A stretch of 64,000 nt of DNA, from assembly GCA_001949185.1 (NCBI GenBank), contig BDGG01000008.1, positions 617,648 to 681,647 of the forward strand, read 5' to 3'. Source of the DNA: Ramazzottius varieornatus (lineage: Eukaryota; Tardigrada; Eutardigrada; Parachela; Ramazzottiidae). The notes beneath the pieces were generated by a model. That model searched no databases. It was not told the origin of the DNA and worked only from the letters and a program-made list of their open reading frames with translations. The translations under genes and the position numbers were made by a program. This document shows positions 11,265-24,000 of the stretch, piece after piece. Each line of letters begins with the position of its first letter. Position 1 is the stretch's first letter.

Positions 11265-13535
11265 ATGAAAAGATGGTCTTAAGCGTCACGTTTTTCCCTG
11301 ATAGCTCGGCATCTTCGAGGGTTTGCGGTAAGTCGGTATTTGCTGTTTCAGGAAGGAAAAGCACGAAGAACGCGGCAACCAGACAGATGCCCCCAAAGAT
11401 GAGCAGAGGCAATGCGGCGTACTGTAACAAACTGACTGTGATCTTGCTGGAGGAAACTAGAGTGCTCATTACGTTTGTTTGGGAACTTAAATTATCCCGC
11501 TTACTTGATGTCCAAGAAAAACCAGGTACGAAACTCCCAGTGTGAAGAAATTTGAGGAAAACGCCGTTACGGAATGACCTTCTGCTCTCACAACCGTCGG
11601 GAAGATCTCTGCAAGAAAGAACTGTTGGAAAATGTTTATTTTGCGTAACCGGCTGTGCCCATTCCATGCAAATCAAGCCGCGCACCGTCCTCTAGGAGCT
11701 CGCTGATAAGGAAGGCGACGGTTATGGCCATCTTGCTCACGAATACGAGAGCACTTATGGCCCCAGATGAGGAAACGCACGCAGCAACAATACCCGCAGA
11801 ACCAGCCATCACCATTGTTGACACGATGGAAAAGCGGCGCCCCAACCGATCACACATCAGGCTAGTCAGCAGGTAGCCTGAAATGCACGGAGCAAAAATT
11901 AAATTCAGATAGAGAACAGAAAATGAATCCCCAAAAGGACTCACCTGGCATTTCCGCAATCCCACTCAAGAAGAAGTCCCAGTGTGGATTATCGTTTATG
12001 CTTGGTCCATACAGTGTCAGACCCAAATACACCCCAAGGTTGCACACGTTGGCGAAGATCAAAATCAGAGTCTTCTTTCGTAAGTTGGGTGTTCGGAACA
12101 GATCGAGCATTGAGTAGCCATCACAGTCATTGCGTTTCTTCCCTGATTCTGAGCTCGAGGACTGGTTAATCTTTTTCAGAATACCGGGGAGGTCGGCATC
12201 GAAATCGGGCTCTAGTCTTTGGCTGTTCCTTCTGGCAACCTCCCGCAAGAAATCGGCGAGTTTGTCGTAGCGCTTTTGGGAAAGAAGGTACCGAGGAGAC
12301 TCGGGCATGGACCACCACAACCCAAGTAGAGGAACCATCGGTAGGCAGGAAACCAGCGCGAACCATCTCCACGTATTTATCCAGTAAGCCATTCCGCCCA
12401 AAAGAAGCATGCCTACCGTGTAGTAAATGGAAACAACGACGGATAGTAGGGCACGGTGGGCTGGTCCTATTAACTCCATTCCTATCATGACCGGAAGCAT
12501 GTAAGTCCATCCTACGATAAAATACCAAACATACTTCTTTCAGTTTTGTCATGAATGGGAGCTGGGCAAGCAAAACGTTCAAAATCGATGCCCAAGTGGC
12601 GCACATCTTCATTGTTTTTGGCTGGAAGGGTGCGCCGCTTGAGATAACAGAAGACCGGCCAGTCTCGGGGTAATCGTTATCTCAAGTTGCGTACGATTCC
12701 AGCCAATAACAAAGGAAACTGCGTCACTTGGGATAGCCATTATCCCGAGACTGCTTGCCGGTCTCCCAATAATTCTTTACGTTTTGTTTGCCCAGCTCCC
12801 AAGTAAGTCTTGTGTTGATGTTGAACACTGAAAAACTGACCTGTACCGACTCCGACGAAAAATCGCGAGATAGCGAACCACGTATAATTGGGCGTGAAAG
12901 CAGTGGCTATCGAGGAACAAAGGCTGATGACAAGAACCATGAAATAACAGACTCGTCGGCCATATCTGTCTGCGATGTATCCTATGAAAAAAATGGAGAA
13001 GAGACCTCCCGCGGCATTGATGGTGTAAGCATGCGTCACATAGAGCTCCTTATCGCAAACCAAGTTCCATTCTGTTACTACCGTGGAATTGTAAACCGAA
13101 GTGTCGTATGTCCATCCATATTTGCACGGAACGATGGCCAGGGAAGTGTTTCGGGCGCGCGAGTTCAATCCCGACAGCGTAAAAAAATCAAAGTCGAACA
13201 TCCGGCACTTGTCCAGTCCCGCTTCGTCATCCTTGGTACTGTTTGGGATAAAGTACAAGAGATCGGCTGTGGTGAGATAGTCGCGGCCGGGGATTTTACA
13301 GTGGTAGGTACTCGGAGTGCCACTCATGAACAGTTGGTTCCATGAAATGAAGGCACATGGTAAAGTTGCCGGGAAAAGCACAAAGGCCAGAACGAACTTC
13401 TGATAAGCGCCAAAAGATCCAACCTACGAATACAGCCCCGATAGGTTTTACTGTCAAAAATTTGTCCAGAAAGTTATGTAGTCGATACTCAATACTCACC
13501 TGCTGCAGTATGTCGTCGAAATCCAAGGCAGTCAT
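11158..13535 (-). CDS. SLC22-type organic ion transporter (copy 1)
   Basis: Six exons read from 13535 down (13500-13535, 12841-13423, 11945-12511, 11686-11877, 11505-11608, 11158-11421) join in phase to 581 codons, a normal length for this family. The start MTALDFDDILQQVGSFGAYQ matches the family's amphipathic N-terminus. A large extracellular loop with Cys and Asn glycosylation sites precedes VTEWNLVC. Major-facilitator signatures ADRYGRR, PESPRYLLS and CDRLGRR are present, as is the late EIFPTVVR and the final FLPET motif. It should be a 12-helix plasma-membrane transporter of organic cations, anions or carnitine-like solutes; substrate cannot be told from sequence. It lies in tandem with copy 2. 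Intron 2 carries hairpin repeats. Its stop lies inside the predicted last exon of the convergent C2 gene. Confidence 0.9.
12594..12768. repeat. Composite hairpin repeats in transporter intron
   Basis: A short hairpin of the aagtggcgcac family (12594-12640) is followed directly by a larger imperfect palindrome. Its arms are at about 12650-12692 and 12725-12768, sharing agaccggc...cagtctcgg. Both lie in the 12512-12840 intron of transporter copy 1 and look like nested MITEs. Confidence 0.55.
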
Positions 13536-13981
13536 GTTCGAATATAGGTCCGAACTACACTCTGACCAACAAAGGTTTCGGTACGGGAGGTAAAGCGTTC
13601 AGCCTGTGCACGAAATTATCCAGTATAGTCATGGGTACGTGAACGCGTGGAACATCATCGCACAATATTTCAGGTATGTCCGAAAACTTAGGAAAATCTT
13701 CGACGAAATTCCGAAGAATATTTCGCTGTTCCGTCACACGAAATTTTCACTGACTGACATTGTTGTACTGAAGTGTGTTTCAAGAACGTTCGACTACGAC
13801 CGTCATGGTAATCTTATCTTAAGTCGAATATTGCGAGCAAGATCAGTAAGATGCAGGTCGAAGATAGCCTCTTCGCCGGCCTCATTTTCGACCTATCATC
13901 CTTCCGACAAGATATCCAGCTAGTTGTGCGCTTGCCATTATCCAGACTGACGTAACAAGTAACAATTACTTCAGTTACAAT

Positions 13982-14422
13982 TACGAGGTAAACGGCATAA
14001 TTCGGGCATGGCAATTTCCGACCCATAATTCGGGCAAGTCTGCGGTATGGGGTGGCAGCACGTGTCAGATTGCTGNNNNNNNNNNNNNNNNNNNNNNNNN
14101 NNNNNNNNNNNNNNNNNNNNNNNNNAACGAGCTTTAGTCGTCAAGAAGGTCGTTACATAATCGAGTCAAGCGCCTCTTGTGGCCCTTCTCAATCTCATTT
14201 CGTAGGCTTTTTAACATTAGCGATACCCTCCTCTGTCTGGAGTCCTGTTTTTCGGATTCCGTCCACCAGATCATCCTCAAAACTGTTTAAGTCTACCGTG
14301 AACAAGTTTTTCCACTCGGCAAACTACACATAACGCTGATCCGTCCAGCCGTTACGGAGAAAACAGTTGCCCGAATTATGGGTCGGAAATTGCCATGCCC
14401 GAATTATGCCGTCTACCTCGTA
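13982..14422. mobile_element. MITE with 56-bp inverted repeats spanning a scaffold gap
   Basis: Positions 13982-14037 and 14367-14422 are near-perfect reverse complements over 56 bp (one mismatch seen, about four bases from the 5' half of the arm). Each arm contains the unit cataattcgggca twice. The interior includes 50 Ns, so its real length is unknown; no coding is visible in the remainder. The element sits between the two transporter genes. I could not find a clear target duplication. Confidence 0.7.
14076..14125. other. Assembly gap (50 N)
   Basis: Fifty consecutive N characters; a round-number gap of this kind marks a scaffold join of unknown true size. It falls inside the inverted-repeat element at 13982-14422, which probably caused the break. 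Confidence 0.99.
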
Positions 14423-14454
14423 GCTGGGAACAAAGCAACAAACCAGTAAGACTA

Positions 14455-17400
14455 TCAGGTGGCGCCACCATGGTCGTGCCGTGAGAGTGCTTCCCCCGTG
14501 TAAGCCTTCCACAATTGTGAGTGGAACCCTGTGGGTAACTGGTTTGGCGAGCTTTCAGAGACCGTTTCAAGTTCTCTCCTTCGCCGGTTTGAATTTTGAT
14601 GGTATGATGGAACCTTGAAATGCAGGACATCTCTCCAAGTTGTGTGCTTTCCGACCTTTTCACCATCTTCCAAGGTCTGAGGCTGTATGACAAAAACAGG
14701 CTTGAGCATGAGGTGAAAGAATTTGGGTAATGGGACAAAAGAGGCAAACGAGTACGAGAGCAGTGTTGGCGGTCTCCGGGAGGAACAAAGTCGATGTTGC
14801 AGCCAGCAGCGACAGAACACCGAATGCGATCAGTGGCAGCACCGTATACTGCAAAACCACGAACTGTCCCAAATCAAAAGGCCTGGAATACTTTCTATGA
14901 ACCGTCACTTACATCGAAGATGCCCAAGTAAACGACATACGGAACTCCCAGATTGAAGAACTCTTGACCAAACGCTGGAAAATGACAAGACTGGTAAAAG
15001 TGACTGGGTTGTAAGGAGGCGCCACAAATTACAGCACGTAAGACTCACTAGTGACGGACCGCCCTTCTCCTTAAAGTACAAACATAATTTTATAGTTTTT
15101 AGTTGTTTTTTTTTAAGCTGGCGTTTACCTAAATTTGGGCCGTTTGTTTAGCTAAACGGACGTTGGGATTGATCAAGCTCGCCAAACAGACCCCGTCCAC
15201 TCAGTTTAGCTAAACGGATTGAAATCGTCCATTTAGCTAAACGGAGCCTGTTAATCGCCTCCGTGATGTCGGCATCGTGCGCGAAAATGTTCCGCTCAAA
15301 ATATTCTATTCAATGTTTCTGACGTCACAGCCTTTTCTACGTCATTTGGTATGTTAGACTGTGATTGATTATTTCGATACTCAGACCTGAAATTTCAATT
15401 GATTACGTGATTGGTTGATTTACTTAAACAAACGCCGTTTTTAAACGACCACCTTTACGTAAACGCCAGCTTTGAGTCTAGCTAGTAACATACTAGAGTA
15501 AAAATATTGTCGGGCATGAAAGGTATGCGGACTTACCTCTCACAACCGTCGGAAAGATTTCTGTAGGAAAAAGCCACTGCGTCAGCGTACATCACTGTAG
15601 ACGATGCTGTTCTGAACTAGTTTCTAATGGACGTACCGTCTTCAAGAAGTTCGCTGATGATGAAGGCCATAGAAACCGTCAGCTTACATATGAGTACAAT
15701 CAAGGCCACAACAGAGTTTTTGGGTACTCCAGCCGCTACAACCCCGGCCAATCCGCCGCAGGTCATGGTCAGCACCAGAGACAGCCGACGCCCAAGTTTG
15801 TTACACATGGATGTCGTTACAAAATATCTTGCAATCAGACGCAAATACGTAATTTCATTTTAGTAAAGCTTTCAGACTAACCGAATCGTTGCTGCGGGAC
15901 CCTGCGCTAATCCACCTGGTAGCTCAGCCAGCGAAGAGATGACAAATGTGAGATGTGGATTCAAAGTGTCAACGCTCGGACCATACAGTGTCAAACCCAA
16001 ATGGAATCCAAGGTTGGAAATGCTGATGAAAGTCAGTCTGCAAAACAGAATTAGAGTGGGATTTCGGCAAACAAAAGTTATCCACCTGCAGGGCCCTGAG
16101 TCTCATAAATCAATGGTCCGATAGTACGCCGGTGCCTGAAAGTCGGATTGACTTTTTTGTCAACTTCCGAAGCATGGTCTCACTCAACACGAGACGATAC
16201 CGAGGACTTACATCAAGGTCTTTTTCCGTAAATTGCTAGTACGGAAGAGGTCCCAGACAGACACGTGTTTATCCGTGCTGCGCATGCCATCTTCATTGAT
16301 TTTTTTCAGGATCCACGGTAGTCTGGCAGTCTTCCTCGTCCAGGGACCCGTTCCCGTTGACTTCGACTATGTCCTCCAGCATATGCGCCAGCTCTGTGTA
16401 TCGCTTCTCACTCAGTAGCCATCTAGGAGACTCGGGAAACCACAGAAAGGCAAAAAGGAGTAGAAGCATCGGGAGTGAGGTCAAGAGCGCGTACACTCTC
16501 CAGCTTCGTACAAAGTACGATAGTGCCCCGACCATCACCGAGCCGGCAGTGTAGTATACCGCCACAAGGACGGACATCAGAGCTCGTGGTTTAGAGCCAA
16601 TAATCTCCATGGCTGTCATCACAGGTAACATGAATGTCCGGTCTGAGAAAAAGCGGGATAGTTTAAATAGGTCATGGAGAGTTGAAATTCACCGCTGCAG
16701 ATGATTAAATATTGCCATTTTTCTACGAGAAAGAGTGTTCAGTGTAATAATACCCAACACGGCCCTGCTACTGTAAATGTTGCTTGAAAAACGGCAAAGT
16801 TCTAATGTATAAGCGACTAGGCCTAGACACGATATTCACAGAGAAAGTTTGATTAATATCAGCATTTTTTGCTAGATTACCAAGTCCAATCCCGATGAAG
16901 AACCGTGCGACGGAAAACCATGTGAATGTGGGAGCGAATGCAGCTCCTATGGAGGCGACCAAGACGACGACGTAGCATCCGAAGTAAGCGAAAGCTCTGC
17001 CGTAACGGTCAGCCACATAGCTCACAAAGAAGAGGGAACTCAGGCTTCCGGCAGCGTGGGCCGTATAGGCATGCGATCTGCAAACAAACAAAATGGACTA
17101 CCCGCCGAGAAAATTCCAACAGGGAAGAATCATACTATTTACACGTAAATCGCCTTGCCACAAACCAGATCGAATTCTGTAACGATGCTGGATTTCCAGT
17201 AGCTCCTGAAAAGTAGACATAATCATTGACGTCGACATCATTTTATAATTATCATACAGTACGACGGCTAACTTGCTGTATATCCATCCATTTTTACAGG
17301 GTACAACTTTGTCCTCTGTAGATGGTCCTTTTCTGACAAGACCCTCATCAAAGTAATCGACCTCATACATGTGACATCTGTCTATTACTTCCTTGCCATC

Positions 17401-17698
17401 GTCCATCTTTTCGGGTAACCACCGAAAGACGTCGGACTGAGACAATTTTCCCGGGAGCCGACAATGGAAATCGGTAGGTATGCCGCTCATGAATATCTGC
17501 AAAATAATATAATATTATTATACTGAGCTTTCAATCTACGTTAGACGAAAATTTGGATGGGTTGATGTGTACCTGGTTGCCCCACCCAAGAAAGGAGTAT
17601 GGCCAAGTTGCCGGAAACAACACCAGCAAGAAGATCAGCTTCTGATACCGTCCAAAGCTTCCAATTTGCAGTTGACTCAGAACGTCATCGAAATCCAT
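14455..17698 (-). CDS. SLC22-type organic ion transporter (copy 2), one frameshift
   Basis: About eleven exons can be traced from 17698 down: 17573-17698, 17273-17496, 17143-17205, 16881-17077, 16212-16642, 15882-16037, 15637-15827, 15537-15560, 14913-14974, 14756-14848 and 14455-14682. The order of motifs matches copy 1: MDFDDVLSQLQIGSFGRYQK, VTEFDLVC, ADRYGR, PESPRWLLSEKRY, CNKLGRR, EIFPTVVR, FLPETANT and PQTLEDGE. In exon 5 the frame shifts by one base near 16315-16335: the upstream frame reaches a stop, while the downstream coding (PWILKKINED onward) resumes in another frame. The donor or acceptor joining exons 6 and 7 is also uncertain and would add about nine residues. The gene is either a recent pseudogene or carries a base error. 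The 14975-15536 intron holds a MITE. The C-terminus is longer and Arg-rich. Confidence 0.8.
15117..15471. mobile_element. 355-bp MITE in transporter intron
   Basis: Inverted termini aagctggcgttta.. (15117-15137) and ..taaacgccagctt (15452-15471) bound a non-coding interior. The interior holds three copies of tttagctaaacgga, itself containing the palindrome tttagctaaa. The element lies wholly in the 14975-15536 intron of transporter copy 2. Confidence 0.65.
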
Positions 17699-18554
17699 TC
17701 AGTAGAACAAACAATTCCCAAACGGTCTTTACGATTCTTTAAGTAACACGGAAGAATTTTACATCAACGCACTTCCTGCGATCTCTGGAATATCCTCGGT
17801 GCGCAAGTGCCCAAATGGTCTATGGAGCTTTCCCTACGCCTGTCTTGGGGATAGTACGGTCAAGCGGATATCCTCTATTGCAGAGTCCGGTCACGTTACG
17901 GATCAGTAGGAATTCAGTAGTATTTTTTCTCTGGAAGCAACGATTTGATTGGACACGAGTCGCATCCTCCCACGGTCTATCACAAAGCATTGCGCGCTAA
18001 ACTAACAAGAAAGGTGAGATGTTTCCTACGTTACTATGCCGTGTCCTGTGGTGTCTCGCCGATCTGGTTCAAAGGAACTTCAGAGAAAAAGGGCAGAATT
18101 CCGGACCTCTTAGGAATCTCAACACGTCCTTGCTGGGTGGCGATGGAAGTGGAAGTAGCGACCCTGAGCTTAAAACTCAATTACCAGCGCGAGGGAGCGG
18201 TTGCTGAGTTAGCCAGCGGGTATCAGGAGTCTGGTACCGAAAGGCCTACTAGTTATAAGGTGTGGCCAACTCAACAACCCTTCCCTCGTACTGCACGCTC
18301 CTCGCTACCTGGAAACTTTTTATCCAATTTCCCAACTGGTTTCCACACGTCGGAAACCACGGGCCCATATCAGAAAATCATAGTGTAATATACTTTATAC
18401 AGTATCATACATAGAACAGACTGTCGAAATGGATGAGTAGATTTGGTCAACTGTACACTTTTCAAAATTTAACAGAGATCTCAAATTTAGAATACTGTAG
18501 AACCGTCACAAACTCTCACAAAGTTAGCTGGGAATGGAAACAGACCTCAATTTT
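17699..18554. other. Spacer between transporter copy 2 and POU6 gene
   Basis: This is the promoter side of the transporter and the 3' flank of the POU gene. A 147-codon plus-strand frame at 17945-18388 has no recognisable domain and no supporting splice structure; I treat it as chance. Confidence 0.4.
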
Positions 18555-21031
18555 CAAGTCGAGTTTCTAACCTTTTTGATTGTGTTTTTCAGAGCTTGCC
18601 TACAGAAATAGAAGAGGGATTTACAGCTTCAATTTTACCACGCTTGATGGGCAACCCTGTTAATCCTGGCGTTTTGTATCAACTTACCTCCGATTACAAA
18701 ACCAGACGCGGACTACTTCTCGGTCATATGCCAGCTCATCCGCGAGGGAAGTGACTTCCGCACCTGAAAGAGTACATGATATGAAGCACCATCGGGTCAC
18801 GAAACTTTTTCTAACGTACCCGAAGGATGGGTGTTTTTCTCAAAATGGGCGTTGAGAACTTCCAGTGCTTGTGGTGTGAAGCTTGTTCGTCGTTTTCGTT
18901 TTTTGTTGGGTTCACATCCGACAAACTCCGCCAGATTCTGCCCACCATTCTCGTACCGTTCTTCTGCCTCTCTCATCCATTTTTCAAGAACCGGTTTGAT
19001 CTTCTGGGCGCTTCTCGGTGTAATGTCCAGTTTTTCGAACCTATAAAATATGCGAAAAATTATGAAACAAATGTGCGAGAGGTATCGCGGAAACTGGCCG
19101 CCGTAAGGGCAACCGTATCCCTCAGCCATCTCGAAATCAAGATACTCTTCACTCTGTAGGTAAGCTGGAATCATTGTGCTTCTATGATCCCGCATATTCA
19201 GGAGTGACAGAATCTCGTTAATAGTATCTAGGTTGCCTGTGGAAATAATTCAACTTTGGCGACGCACCGACAGATGGCGCTTTGGCTATACGAAGGACCT
19301 TCCGTTGCGCTGAGTGCCTGTCAAACAAGCGGAAGTCAGCATGAGTCTTATCAGAACCATCCCTCCGACATTACTTACTTGTCCCACTTGGGTTTGCGTT
19401 AGGCCAAGGGATAATCGGCGAATTTTGAACCTGGAGAGAATTCGGTCACACAGTGTGCTGAGATGGGCAGGTACTGGTGACAACAGATTCCTACCGCTTG
19501 GCGAATTCACGAATCTCCTCCAGGTCAATGCCGTCAACAACGGCAGCTGAGCGTGCACTGCAGATAACTGACTTTTCATGCTTATTGTGCCGTCCATCAG
19601 CAGACGAACTTGGTGCGTTAACCGGGGAAGACGAGGACGTCGGGGAAGACGCCGACTTTCTTGTGCTACTGACGTAGGAAGATTTGATCGCTTGTGCGTA
19701 GTTTACTGCTGCAAAATTAATCAAAAAGAAACAGATTACAGAGTGTGTGCAAAGTAAACTGCAGGCATCTATCCTCGGACACCTGTATACACCTCGCCAT
19801 GTTGACAAAATGGGCGTCAGTGACACCCTCAACTTATTGGCTGACTGCTCACATGATTGTCTTAAAAAAGTGAGTGAAGTACGACGAACCTTTTGTGCTT
19901 TTTATAACACTGGGATGAGTTAACTGGGCTATAGTGGGTCCACGATCGCTCGAGCGGTCATCTTCGTGATCCGCAGCCTCACGATCGGCGGCCTCCGCTT
20001 CATTCTCTGATCGCGCTCCCGAGCCATCGCTGTCGCCGTCATCATCCTCCTGTTTCACGCTCACATTCACTGAACTTTTGCTGGAGGAATCTACCAGCGA
20101 AGAAACCTTGCCAACTCGGCGAATGGCCGACTGGCAGTTATTGGCGACGTTGTTGTTCTGCTGCTGGCAAACTGCCAGCTGCAAGTTGCTCTGCGCCACG
20201 GCGTTAGCCAGGAGCTGGTTGTTCAGAGCTGAGAGAATCTGGGTGCTGGATAACCCATTGTTGAGCAACTGCTGCATCTGTAGCTGATTGACCAGCGCCA
20301 TCTACAAACCAGAATCGATCGGTAACAAGTTTGCTAAATTTCAATGAAGCATCTTTGTATAGACTGAAGATTTCACCCCGGAATTTTGTGGGTTATGAGA
20401 GGAGCTTTTGGTATGCAGGCTGGCAAGAGCGGAAATCTGGCTGCTATTTAACAGCATCGATGCTTGACCACTAGTGCCAACTGGCATAGACACGAGCTGC
20501 GGTGCTGCACCGTTCGAAGAAGGCATTTGGAAAATCTGTTGAGCTTGGAGGCCTTGGAGAGCCTGGTTGGCAAGAAGAAACTGAGTGGCGGCATTTCTCG
20601 AAGCATTCTATGAAACATAAACGAATCAGAGACGGTGAAACATGAGAAACTATATCGCAGACTGACTCTTTGAACAATGGCCTGTCATACATGATTAGGG
20701 TTGTGCGCTCCGGCAGAATGCTGCATCATGGATCCCAGAGTCCAGTTATGGATGCCCAGCAAACTAGGAAGTATCTGCTGGACACTGGGTAACTTTCCAT
20801 CCGTCGACGTACTGGATACCTGCGACGGAGAACCGCTGTCCTCTGTAGACCACAATGGATGTAATACAACTCTGCGGTGAAGAATTCAGAGTTAAGGTGA
20901 CTGGACTTACGCTTATTGGTGCTGCCAGATGGTCGGGTATCCATCTTAGTTCAACACGCACGGGAGAATGAGTTCGCGCTCCTGCATTATCCACGGGCAT
21001 ACCCAGTTTCCGTTCTTTCCTCACCCGGTTT
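18555..21031 (-). CDS. POU6F: POU class 6 homeobox transcription factor
   Basis: Ten exons from 21031 down: 20911-21031, 20691-20819, 20377-20607, 19890-20301, 19495-19708, 19379-19430, 19268-19317, 18820-19040, 18688-18763 and 18555-18599. The POU-specific domain begins [12 protein letters not shown] and continues [17 protein letters not shown], with [17 protein letters not shown]; these are class-6 diagnostic. The homeodomain starts [20 protein letters not shown] and ends with [13 protein letters not shown], the POU hallmark recognition helix with its Cys. Upstream exons code Gln/Asn/Ala/Leu-rich activation-type sequence and an acidic Ser-rich stretch, as in POU6 proteins. The protein ends soon after the homeodomain. 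The first exon and start codon are uncertain: the earliest in-frame Met I see is in 20911-21031, but the frame is open upstream of it. It should be a nuclear regulator, in other animals mainly neural. Confidence 0.93.
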
Positions 21032-24000
21032 CTGCAAGAAAAACTGCGCAAATTATCCACAACAAGATACGCGTGAAATCTGAATTGACTGCCGCATTTT
21101 CGCAAAACTGCCGCTATCACTTTTTGCGGTGATCTTCCCTGAATGAAAGCATGCCTGATTGATTACAATTTACTGAAATCTTCCCAGACACCACCAGAAT
21201 AATCAACAAGGGTCGAAGATTAAATATTGTAGACCAAGTAGCACACTAATGCAAACAACTCAGATGTGCTGTATTGTATCCTGGATCGATGGGATTTCAG
21301 CTCAAGTAAGCGGGAAGAAGACGAAGGCGTGCCCCATCCTGCCATCACATATTCAATGCGATGTCAGGCTTTCAGCAATTAATAATTTCAAAATTTGAAC
21401 CTTTGCGAAGGGTCAAAACTATCGAACATAGGCCAAGGGATCGGCATCCGCGAGGTCGTCAAGCTGTACGCTGGAGGAGAATTCAAGTAAAGTGCGGGTT
21501 CGTTAGAAACGTGGCGCGGGATAACTTCGGAAAGATTCAGGAAACAGTGTTCCATTTTCTACAGGAAAAGCGAAAAACGCAACATGGAAAACAAGGAGGC
21601 TAAAGTGCCAGATCCTAATGTCATTTACATGATTGAATATTTTATGTGTAGCAGAAGGGGAATCTGTGAGAGCCTCCTCCACGCCAGTTGCACCCACATC
21701 AGGGTGGAAGTACGCGACTCGCCAATCCTCATGGCACAGCGCACTGTTTCCATACGGACCATAAATTGCCGTTCAACATAGAATGCCAGAAAACTCCCAA
21801 ACGGAAGTCGGCAAAATAATCAATACGGATTATTGCTTAACTTATATCACGAAGCCTATTTCCCACCCATCACCGCAGTCCTCACTTTCCCAAACCAGAG
21901 AATCTCCCCTAAGACAAGAGAATCCAACAGGACCAACGCACGCCTTACTCGGAACTGTAGTGCAAAAGTTCCCGGCTAAGGATCACAATTCTATGCGGAA
22001 TGGCTTTTGGGGTAATGGCTGACGTGAGCAACGTTAAGGCCCCAATAATGATGCATTTCAAGCAGGGCTAGCAATTGGTGCTTTGATTTACCATGATGAC
22101 ATTATGGCCTGTTCTCTGGATGGCGTCTCGCGGAAGCAGCAATCAATAATGTTAAAACCAACGGCAAAATGGGAAAAGATCAGATTCAAATGATGCTGAT
22201 ATGCATTTACTCTAAAAGCAAAGCCCTGTCCCCATTTCTCAAGCTCCATCCAACTAGACCAATCTCATTCTGCCCTGATTTTTCCTTCCCACAACAAAGT
22301 AGGAAGAGCTTCTCTGGGCTTCTCAAAACCTTTCCCAAGTTGATGATATGTGGAAAATATTCAGATGAAAATTCTCATTGTGATTTTCTCTCTAACCTGA
22401 TGAAAAACCCTAAAATTAACATATACATTACGTGCGAGCCTACCATCATGACCGGAAGAAACTTCCACCACATGAAAGGATAGTTTCAGCTGAATGCTCC
22501 AGTGGATCCTGGCTTATCCAGAACGCACCCCTGTTCTCCGTTAGAGTATTGATTATTCGCTGAATAAGATATGCTAATGTTCTTATATTTTGGATAAACC
22601 ATGCATATTGATTAGAAATCAATCGAAATCTTATGTATGCATGCATCGGAATTTGCCACGAAATCGACATTATGCTTCACAGCAAAGCTATGTGGGATAA
22701 CATATTAACAAAAGTAATGACTTACGCGCCCCTTCTCCTGGGTTTGTTTCTAGCGTAAGCAGATCCCCACTGTTCTGACCATATTATTTAAGCCTACCTA
22801 AACCTCAGAGTATTTTTCCAATACCGGATAAATTTCGAGAGGGTTTGACCACCTAACGTGGGAGGAAAGTACTGTAGTTTGCGTTCTTGGTCCTGCCAGG
22901 TCACGCTACAATGTGGGTTCCCTGCAAGCGGGTGCTGCGCTTACATATGCAATGAAATTCGCCGGTTTGCCCACATTTGGCCTGTTTATCGATTGAAAAC
23001 ACGAAGTTTCAACACAGCATCAAGCAGGCAACGTTTGCATCCCTCTTTTGTCCTTGCATGCTCGCCGTTTTCTCCGCGCTCACGATCTCGCATAATGCAA
23101 GATCCCCACTTTCTCAAACCACAGTACGAGTAGTTACAGTCCCGTCGTCCCGCACTAGCCACGCATGCCACGAGCTGCTAGCTCTTAGCAGGCGCTAGCA
23201 AAACTATTCTCCCCTTTACGTTCTGTTCAGACCGAAAAGTAACTTCGGAACAAGAGCTTTTCGCGCAGGTCCGTGCGGAAACCTACTTGTGGGTATTTTC
23301 CTGCACAGTTCGTCCCTGTTCGGTAACATTAAACTCGAAATTAGACTCTACACCACCCAGTCGTTCAATCCATAAGAAAAGGTTTCTCTTCGCACCTTTC
23401 AGCAAAGTCAACAAACAAACTCTTTTTTCCTCTAAAAAAATTTTCAAAGCTGCGAAAGTGACTTACAGTAAGGCAGGATGCGGTGTTGTCGATTTGGGTT
23501 CCTCACATCTAGCTGGCGAAAGTTCTTGGCAGGAGCCCGCACGGCATCGTCTTCCTACATTATAAATGCTAGAGACGTTGTTGAAAACAAACATACTCCG
23601 GCATAATGCTGAAGCCTTACTGTACATTTGCGCTGCATCTTCCCCAGGCAGGCAATGGGCAGGCAGGCTAAACAGCATCCCACTTTCTTAAGCCTGCCTC
23701 ATCCCGGTTGAGATTGGAGCGTCGACTGTCTCCGGCCTCTGTATTAACCGGTTCCTCGTATTCCCTCATTTCGAATGATCATTCGATGCGAACGCAGATG
23801 TGTGCCTGAAAGAAATGCAATCGTTACAACATACAGCTCGACTCTTTGTGGTGGCATAAGTGCTGTAGTACGCTACCATTCATACATAACACTACATGTT
23901 CACGAGCAACTTGATCAATAGGTCAATATTACGCACTTCCTACCTGCTGGGTTCCTTCCTTTGATTAGTGACCGAGATGAGGTAACGGAATCCAATAACC

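Noticed and set aside
12788-13345. 185-codon plus-strand open frame
   Set aside because: It is the antisense shadow of transporter exon 2, whose minus-strand reading has clear family motifs.
17945-18388. 147-codon plus-strand open frame between transporter and POU6 gene
   Set aside because: No domain, no splice support and ordinary spacer composition; a frame of this length is likely by chance in 64 kb.
22169-22483. 104-codon plus-strand open frame in the gene desert
   Set aside because: Low-information, AT-rich translation with no recognisable motif and no neighbouring exons.
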